From Anaerolineae bacterium (GTDB lineage Bacteria; Chloroflexota; Anaerolineae; Aggregatilineales; Phototrophicaceae): 64,000 nucleotides of DNA. The position numbers and the translations under genes are program-made. Position 1 is the first letter of the stretch. The number at the start of each line of letters is the position of its first letter. Location: NCBI GenBank assembly GCA_022821805.1, contig JAJECX010000043.1, positions 62,001 through 126,000 on the forward strand. The letters are read 5' to 3'. Positions 58,891-64,000 of this stretch are shown here, piece by piece. The notes below the pieces were generated by a model, which had not been told where the DNA came from, ran no database searches, and saw nothing but the letters and a program-made list of their open reading frames with translations.

Positions 58891-60609
58891 TCAGGCTTTC
58901 TCGATATAGTATTCGTCGCCGGCGCCGGCGGCGATCCAGCCCAAGAAGTGGTCAAGCTGTATTGGATACCATCTTTCGCCGCTCAGATCGCATTCTGGCC
59001 GGCCGGTGATGGTAAAATAATCGCCCGGCGTGGCGACGGTTATGACGGCGGTGTCGACAGCGCCTTTACCGTTGCGCACGCTTAGCGCTCGACTGCCGGC
59101 AATGGTCGCGGTCATCGTGGCGGACAGGCGAATTGGCGGACTGTTGACGCAGTCGATGTGGTAGAGCAGCCAATAGTCGCCATCGCCGCCCTCAGCCGTC
59201 CAGCCTGCGACGTTGCTGTTGCGCGCGAAATACCAGTTGTAGCCATCGGCGCAGATCGGTCCGGCTTCGATATTGACCACATCACCGGCTTCTATCTGTC
59301 CCACGATATCGGCGCTGGTGGATGCGCCGGCGCGTACGCGGCTCGGGAGACCCGGGCTGCCGACTGCTTGCTGTCCCAGGCTCAACAGTGGCGCAAGGTT
59401 GCAGCTTGCCGGGGCTGGCGGCAGAGACGGCGCCGCTTGCGCGCCCTCCAGCAAGCCGGTGGTCACCCATTCGGTTGGCGCCCATACCAGCCCAAATGGC
59501 TGCGGTATCGGGAATGCCCAACGGCTGGCGCTGTTGGCGACGGGGCGATTGCCCCCTTCCGAACCGAATTGCCAGGTGGCGACGCGGTCCGAGTTTTGCC
59601 AAGCCATACGAAAGCCATCTTCCGAAAGACCAGGCCGATTGTTTCGGTTGACGCGGTGACTCTTGTATCCGGTATCAAAGGTGTTCGCGCCGTCTGTGGC
59701 GTGCCAGTGGATGAACCAGCCGCCACTGCCGTTGTCAACCGAGAACGGGACTAACTGCATGCCGGCGGAGTGGTTGTGATTTTTCAGGCGCGGAGGATGC
59801 CGTAGCCGATAGCGCGAACCGTCAAGTGGATCAATCAGATCCCAATAATCTTTGATCTGCAGCGCCATCAAGCTGCGGCCGAGATGATTCACCCAAATGA
59901 AGTCGCGCACGGTATTATCGCGGCTCTCGTTCAAGCCGAGGTCATATTGCTTCGTGGCGCCGCTGACGGGGTCGAAGAATTGAATATGCAGAAACGGATT
60001 CTCGGCGCCGTCCTGAAAATCAAAATGCAGCCGCGCGATGCCGCCGCCGCCCCATCGCAGGCTCGGCATGCGGATATCGCTGCCCTGGAAACCTAGATCA
60101 ACACCAGCGGCCAAAGTTGAGGTGGCGCCGTTGTTGAAGTTGTGGCGCCGCAATTGCGCGGCCTCCACAGCCTGCGTATTCGGATCCAATTGGAGCCAGG
60201 CAAGCTGTCGACCATCGGGCGACCAGCTGGGCAGTGACCGAAGGATGCCCGCGCCGCCGGCGCCAGCTTGATCGGCGATAAGGGTGAAGGATTCGGTAGC
60301 GACATCCATGACCCAAATATTGGACGGCGCCGTCCCACCCGTTTGAGACGCTGTTCCCGCCTCAAATTGAGTCACGAAGTCGGAGGATGTGGACAGATAA
60401 GCGATCTTGCTGCCGTCGGGCGAGAGGATGGGACCGCCGTTGTAAGCCCAGTTGGTCAATTGAGTCGCGGTCTGGCTCGTAAGCTCGTATTTCCAGATAT
60501 CGCCGTTGCGATAGGAATAAATCGGCGGATCGGCAGTTTGCGCCAGCGCGCCGCCCACAATGTGCGAGAAGCACAGGATTGAAAGCAGGGCATTGACAAG
60601 ACGCTTCAT
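58891..60609 (-). CDS. Secreted WD40-like beta-propeller (PD40/TolB-like) with SH3 domains
   Basis: 572 aa. Sec signal peptide (MKRLVNALLSILCFSHIVGG, cleavage after ALAQ). Residues about 30-380 hold TolB-like blades: NGGPILSPDGSKIAYLS and SLPSWSPDGRQLAWLQLDPN are clear PD40 repeats. The C-terminus has two SH3-type segments (PSRVRAGASTSADIVGQIEA ... WYFARNSNVAGW and ALSVRNGKGAVDTAVIT ... WYPIQLDHFLGWI), common in secreted Chloroflexi proteins. Probably surface or envelope-located; binding partner unknown. Confidence 0.85.
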   Translation of the reverse strand: MKRLVNALLSILCFSHIVGGALAQTADPPIYSYRNGDIWKYELTSQTATQLTNWAYNGGPILSPDGSKIAYLSTSSDFVTQFEAGTASQTGGTAPSNIWVMDVATESFTLIADQAGAGGAGILRSLPSWSPDGRQLAWLQLDPNTQAVEAAQLRRHNFNNGATSTLAAGVDLGFQGSDIRMPSLRWGGGGIARLHFDFQDGAENPFLHIQFFDPVSGATKQYDLGLNESRDNTVRDFIWVNHLGRSLMALQIKDYWDLIDPLDGSRYRLRHPPRLKNHNHSAGMQLVPFSVDNGSGGWFIHWHATDGANTFDTGYKSHRVNRNNRPGLSEDGFRMAWQNSDRVATWQFGSEGGNRPVANSASRWAFPIPQPFGLVWAPTEWVTTGLLEGAQAAPSLPPAPASCNLAPLLSLGQQAVGSPGLPSRVRAGASTSADIVGQIEAGDVVNIEAGPICADGYNWYFARNSNVAGWTAEGGDGDYWLLYHIDCVNSPPIRLSATMTATIAGSRALSVRNGKGAVDTAVITVATPGDYFTITGRPECDLSGERWYPIQLDHFLGWIAAGAGDEYYIEKA

Positions 60610-60734
60610 ATCAACCGTTTCTCCCTTTGTGTTGCCACCATCCTAGCACAGGAAGGGAGAACGGGATAATCAGGGCAAGCTGGATTGCATGAACTATATG
60701 ACTGTCACGGCGGGTATGCGCGATCTGTACACGA

Positions 60735-61136
60735 CTATCGACGCTGGTCGAGGACTCGCGCAGCGATCAGGACGCCGCCGATATTGGCGAGGAAGTCAAT
60801 CAGGGAAGCATGGCGATCCGGCGTAAAGCTCTGCAATGCCTCGGTGCTGATGCCGAGCGCGATGGCGATTATGGCGGCGGCGAACAAACTCCTCCGCGAC
60901 GGTAGCGTGCGGCGCAGGGTCCAGAACCAAAGGATGCAAGTCAGCGCGAATGCCAGCAGATGCAGCGCGCTGAATAAGATTTCGCGCCATAGCGACTGGC
61001 CGCCCGGCAAGCCAAGGTCAATGAGTGGCTCCGTTTCCGGCTGCAGCAAAAGCAGGGTGAGCAGCAGCGTCCAACCGATCGCCACTATCCAGCGCGCTGG
61101 CGCGGATTGCAAAATGCCAAGAATTGGAGTTGTCAT
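60735..61136 (-). CDS. VanZ-like membrane protein
   Basis: 133 aa with four predicted helices. The family signature ISTEALQSFTPDRHASLIDF followed by ANIGGVL is well kept. VanZ itself gives low-level teicoplanin resistance; most relatives have no assigned role. Monocistronic by position, between the propeller protein and a small hypothetical gene. Confidence 0.85.
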   Translation of the reverse strand: MTTPILGILQSAPARWIVAIGWTLLLTLLLLQPETEPLIDLGLPGGQSLWREILFSALHLLAFALTCILWFWTLRRTLPSRRSLFAAAIIAIALGISTEALQSFTPDRHASLIDFLANIGGVLIAARVLDQRR

Positions 61137-61227
61137 GGATTCTCCGCGACGTACGTATCGACCGTCTCGAGCCTAGCAGGTTGGCGCATAGATGGTCAAG
61201 CCAATCGGAAGCGGCGTAGCGGAGTCG

Positions 61228-61593
61228 TCAGTTACGATCGGGCGAAAAGACATCGCGCAGATACTCGACCATGGTCGCGAGGTCCATATCGGCGGCGAAT
61301 TCGCGAGCGTCATAGATGACGCGCGGACAGATTCTGCCGGCGAGATCGGCGAAGAGATCATCAGCGCGGTACAGCGTGTCGACATCCATATCGCTTTGGC
61401 ATAAGAGATAGGCAAGAATCTCCGCGGCTGTCTGCGTGTCATCACTGCTGATGCGCCGCTCAGCCAGCGCGGTCAACGCTCTGTACAGTTTCCGCCTGTG
61501 TTCGACCGTGGGCGCGCCGGGGAATTCGCCATACAGCGTCAGTGAGCTGACCGCCTGCATTTTGGATTGAGGCGCCATAGGCGAATTAGCCAT
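61228..61593 (-). CDS. Small hypothetical protein
   Basis: 121 aa if it starts at ATG 61593 (MANSPMAPQSKMQ); a start 15 codons earlier (61638) is also possible and would overlap the upstream Fe-S protein gene by 53 bp. Acidic, no signal or membrane segment; two Cys. I do not recognise it: mainly helical, with DDTQTAAEILAYLLCQSDMD and a repeated DLF/DAREFAADMDLA pattern. Probably co-transcribed with the reductive-dehalogenase-like gene. Confidence 0.55.
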   Translation of the reverse strand: MANSPMAPQSKMQAVSSLTLYGEFPGAPTVEHRRKLYRALTALAERRISSDDTQTAAEILAYLLCQSDMDVDTLYRADDLFADLAGRICPRVIYDAREFAADMDLATMVEYLRDVFSPDRN

Positions 61594-62803
61594 CAGCGGC
61601 ACGCCGCCACCACCAGCCGGCAGTTTTTCGCTCGCCATACTTCAGCTTTACATCCAGCCAGAGCGCCAGCCGCCGCCAACGGTTGCTCAGCATCCAGCGC
61701 AGGAGACGATTGAAGCGCTTGGAAAAGTCTTTGTTGTAAGGGCAAACGCGGATGCAGATGGAGCAATCAGTGCCTTGATTTGCCCAAAAGGTGAAGCATT
61801 GCCTGGCGTTGATCGTCCATTTCTTCACACCTTTGAGGTGGGAAATTCCGTCGTGCGTTTCAAACTTGGGCGCGTCATCGGGGATGGCTTTGACCGGGCA
61901 GCCATCGCTGCAGCGGCGGCAGTGATTGCAGGTTTCGGTGACGCCGAAGTCGATCGGCTGGTCAGGGATCAGGGGCAGATCGGTGAAGATCTTGGCGATG
62001 CGAACGCGCGGTCCAAATTCTGGTGTGATCAGCAAGCCATGCCGTCCATATTGCCCCAAGCCCGCTTGAATCGCCAGTGGTATTGACAGCGCCGTATCAT
62101 TGAGGCTGGCGACGGCGCGGTAACCCAGGTTGCGGATGTATTGGGTGAGCGAGAGCACCGAGATGATATCGCGGCTGTAGCCTTGCCCGGTGGCGGCGCC
62201 GCTCAACGCCGAGGGCACCGTTTGAATCGTCTGATGATGCATCTCGTTGACAATGACCACCACATGAGTCAGATCTTCGGGCAAATCCATTGCCTTGTCG
62301 GTCAGCTTTTGGCGGCTGTAGTTATGGGTGTAGACCCAGCGTTCATCGTATTCGCAGATGCCGATGGCATCGGCGCCCAGGAATTTGCCAGCCCGCTTGA
62401 CGTCAGCAGAATTCTCTTCGGCAGTCGCTTCCGTTTTGCGGGAAGCGCCTTCGCGGAACATGGTGTAGGTATCGAGGAAGCCTTCTTTGCGATCCTGCGT
62501 CGTCTCAAGCAGATCCGAGGTGAAATCGGCGATATACCAGGCGGCGTTGCGCAGGGCGTAGTCGCGATGCTGAAAGCCCTCAACTTTGCGAAACTGCGCC
62601 AGATCGGTGAAATAGGACTCGAAGAATTTGCGCGAGCGGTCGGAGCGGACATCCTCGTCCCAGACGGCGCGGTTGAACATATCGTATTTCTGATTGAAGC
62701 GCTCGAAGTCTTCGGTGACCTCGAATCCGGTTTGGGCGTCTAGCGGTTTGCTGGCGGCGCGCCAGTCTGTGGCGCAAGCCTTATCGAGTTCAGGGACAAC
62801 CAT
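61586..62803 (-). CDS. Reductive-dehalogenase-like Fe-S protein
   Basis: 405 aa. The region DYALRNAAWYIADF, ADAIGICEYDERWVYTHNY and the B12-pocket-like LTQYIRNLGYRAVASLN ... AGLGQYGRHGLLITPEFGPRVR matches the RdhA dehalogenase domain. Two cubane-cluster motifs: C292, C295, C298, C302 (CX2CX2CX3CP) and C336, C347, C350, C354 (CX10CX2CX3CP). No Tat signal and no RdhB-like anchor gene are seen, so it is probably cytoplasmic and non-respiratory. Epoxyqueuosine reductase QueG is a more distant relative. Cobalamin dependence is inferred from the family. Substrate unknown. Confidence 0.8.
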   Translation of the reverse strand: MVVPELDKACATDWRAASKPLDAQTGFEVTEDFERFNQKYDMFNRAVWDEDVRSDRSRKFFESYFTDLAQFRKVEGFQHRDYALRNAAWYIADFTSDLLETTQDRKEGFLDTYTMFREGASRKTEATAEENSADVKRAGKFLGADAIGICEYDERWVYTHNYSRQKLTDKAMDLPEDLTHVVVIVNEMHHQTIQTVPSALSGAATGQGYSRDIISVLSLTQYIRNLGYRAVASLNDTALSIPLAIQAGLGQYGRHGLLITPEFGPRVRIAKIFTDLPLIPDQPIDFGVTETCNHCRRCSDGCPVKAIPDDAPKFETHDGISHLKGVKKWTINARQCFTFWANQGTDCSICIRVCPYNKDFSKRFNRLLRWMLSNRWRRLALWLDVKLKYGERKTAGWWWRRAADG

Positions 62804-62904
62804 TGGCTGTGCCGATCCAAGTCGGAAAGGACTTAAATTCTAACATGAGTCGGCGCGAAACGCGATGTTACGAAGCTTCAAGGGGCATGCGCAGCTCGGG
62901 CGGG

Positions 62905-64000
62905 TCAACGATCCAGAACAGTGGCGCTTGATGCGCTCCAGTGGACCTTAACGCTTTGACCGATTGCGAATGCGGCGCTTTCGCGGTCATCAATGTTCTG
63001 CACGCGGACAACCAGCTCGAACTGATCGCCGATCCGAACGGTAAAGCGTGTGTCGGTGCCAATGTACTGGCTATCCACCAGGAGCGCATCCAGGGCGGTC
63101 ACGTTTGTATCATCTGGCATGATAGAATCGCCGCCTGCAACGATGCCGATGCGCTCAGGGCGAATCGCCACCGATACCGAGCCGCCAGCACTTTCCAGCG
63201 ATCGTGAAAGCTGCGCTTTGACAATTGTGCCGCCGGCAAGCCGCGCGATTCCGTATCCATCGGACCTGCGTTCAAGCAGCGTTCCGGCGATGAAGTTGGT
63301 CTCGCCGATGAAGTCGGCGACGAAGTGCGTGCCCGGATGCTCGTAAATGTCGCGCGGCGTACCCACTTGCAGCATTACGCCTTCGTTCATGACGGCGATG
63401 CGGTCGGCCATGGTGATCGCTTCTTCCTGATCGTGGGTCACGTAGATGAAAGTGATGCCGACATCTCGCTGCAAAGCCTTCAGTTCATATTGCATATTCA
63501 CCCGCAGTTTGAGATCGAGCGCGCCCAGCGGTTCATCGAGCAGGAGCACAGCCGGCTGCTTGACGAGCGCGCGCGCCAGGGCGACCCGCTGCTGCTGCCC
63601 GCCGGAGAGCTGATGGGGCTTGCGCTCGCCGACGCCGGGCAGGCGCACCAACTCCAGCGCTTCGCGGGCGCGTTTTCGCGCTGCTTTCTTGTTCACGCCT
63701 TCCATCTGCAAGCCGAACATGATGTTCTGCTCGACGGTCAGATGGGGGAAGAGAGCGTAATCCTGGAAGACGGTGTTCACGGGCCGGTGATAGGCGGGGA
63801 TGCCTTCCATCGCGATGCCGCGGATGAGGACCTTGCCCGCTGTCGGCTGCTCGAAACCGGCGATCAGACGCAGCGTCGTCGTTTTGCCGCAGCCGCTGGG
63901 ACCCAATAGCGCGAAGAATTCGCCATCGGCGATTTGCAGGCTGACCTTGTCGACGGCGCGAACGCGATTGCCGCCGGATTCAAAGTCTTTGACGATGTCA
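62905..64000 (-). CDS. PotA-like ABC ATPase, start beyond right edge
   Basis: The frame is open to the last base, so the N-terminus is missing; codons before GPSGCGKTT continue as ...VRAVDKVSLQIADGEFFALL. Walker A GPSGCGKTT, signature LSGGQQQRV, Walker B AVLLLDEPLGALD, H-loop FIYVTHDQEEA, then a TOBE domain (VAIRPERIGIV). PotA-type, so polyamine, iron or sugar uptake; it could also be the shared ATPase for sugar permeases lacking one, but that is only inference. Its permeases should lie outside the window. Confidence 0.9.
   Translation of the reverse strand, partial: DIVKDFESGGNRVRAVDKVSLQIADGEFFALLGPSGCGKTTTLRLIAGFEQPTAGKVLIRGIAMEGIPAYHRPVNTVFQDYALFPHLTVEQNIMFGLQMEGVNKKAARKRAREALELVRLPGVGERKPHQLSGGQQQRVALARALVKQPAVLLLDEPLGALDLKLRVNMQYELKALQRDVGITFIYVTHDQEEAITMADRIAVMNEGVMLQVGTPRDIYEHPGTHFVADFIGETNFIAGTLLERRSDGYGIARLAGGTIVKAQLSRSLESAGGSVSVAIRPERIGIVAGGDSIMPDDTNVTALDALLVDSQYIGTDTRFTVRIGDQFELVVRVQNIDDRESAAFAIGQSVKVHWSASSATVLDR

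Noticed and set aside
1..64000. tRNA, rRNA, riboswitch, origin or prophage genes
   Set aside because: Reading both strands gave no convincing cloverleaf, rRNA block, known riboswitch core, DnaA-box cluster, integrase or phage structural gene.

Overview
The window looks like a chromosomal contig from a free-living or host-associated Chloroflexota bacterium (Anaerolineae/Caldilineae-like). This is an inference from several things together: moderately high GC; solute-binding proteins with plain Sec signal peptides and no lipobox; secreted beta-propeller, SH3 and LysM proteins; a fused RhaEW aldolase/dehydrogenase beside RhaA; a bacterial glutaminyl-tRNA synthetase; and abundant short hairpin repeats between genes. 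No rRNA, tRNA, CRISPR, transposase, integrase or prophage gene was seen. Recurrent candidate -10 boxes read TATACT, TACACT or TACAAT.

Layout. 1-1.1 kb: an AT-rich accessory patch with an orphan beta-class DNA methyltransferase. 1.1-9.4 kb: acyl-CoA dehydrogenase, nucleoside hydrolase, LysM protein, glnS, a CopC-CopD fusion with a ruined cytochrome c tail, and a small winged-helix-like protein. 9.5-14 kb: L-rhamnose genes (rhaEW, rhaA) and a TIM-barrel isomerase; no rhamnulokinase is present. 14-19.7 kb: an AT-rich zinc-ribbon protein, two paralogous Gfo/Idh/MocA oxidoreductases flanking a sulfotransferase, a sulfatase-fold protein with Thr at the nucleophile position, and a dense block of hairpin repeats. 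19.7-31.1 kb: a tandemly duplicated oligopeptide/oligosaccharide-type ABC importer. The first copy has a (CT)9 tract that puts its binding-protein gene out of frame; the second copy carries the only two ATPases. 31.2-38.3 kb: a phytanoyl-CoA dioxygenase-like enzyme; a five-gene minus-strand operon (MDR dehydrogenase, ComA-like protein, RraA-like protein, RmlD-like SDR, canonical sulfatase); and a proline racemase-family enzyme. 38.3-46.4 kb: two GH127-type beta-L-arabinofuranosidases with a CUT1 sugar importer, the remnant of a second binding-protein gene, and an MBL-fold hydrolase. 46.5-55 kb: VOC and PPOX proteins, a ribose-type ABC importer with two permeases, an aminotransferase and a HpcH/HpaI aldolase. 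55-64 kb: dipeptidase, D-threonine-aldolase-like enzyme, pdxS, GNAT acetyltransferase, secreted propeller/SH3 protein, VanZ-like protein, a reductive-dehalogenase-like Fe-S protein and a PotA-like ATPase cut by the right edge.

Together the genes describe a heterotroph scavenging sulfated, rhamnose- and arabinose-containing glycans and the peptides or hydroxyproline attached to them. The observations I rate highest are: (i) a 22-nt unit that appears inserted at an equivalent position inside hairpins of two unrelated repeat families; (ii) the (CT)9 tract as a possible phase switch; (iii) the sulfatase/ComA-like/RraA/SDR/MDR operon; and (iv) the GH127-hydroxyproline neighbourhood.
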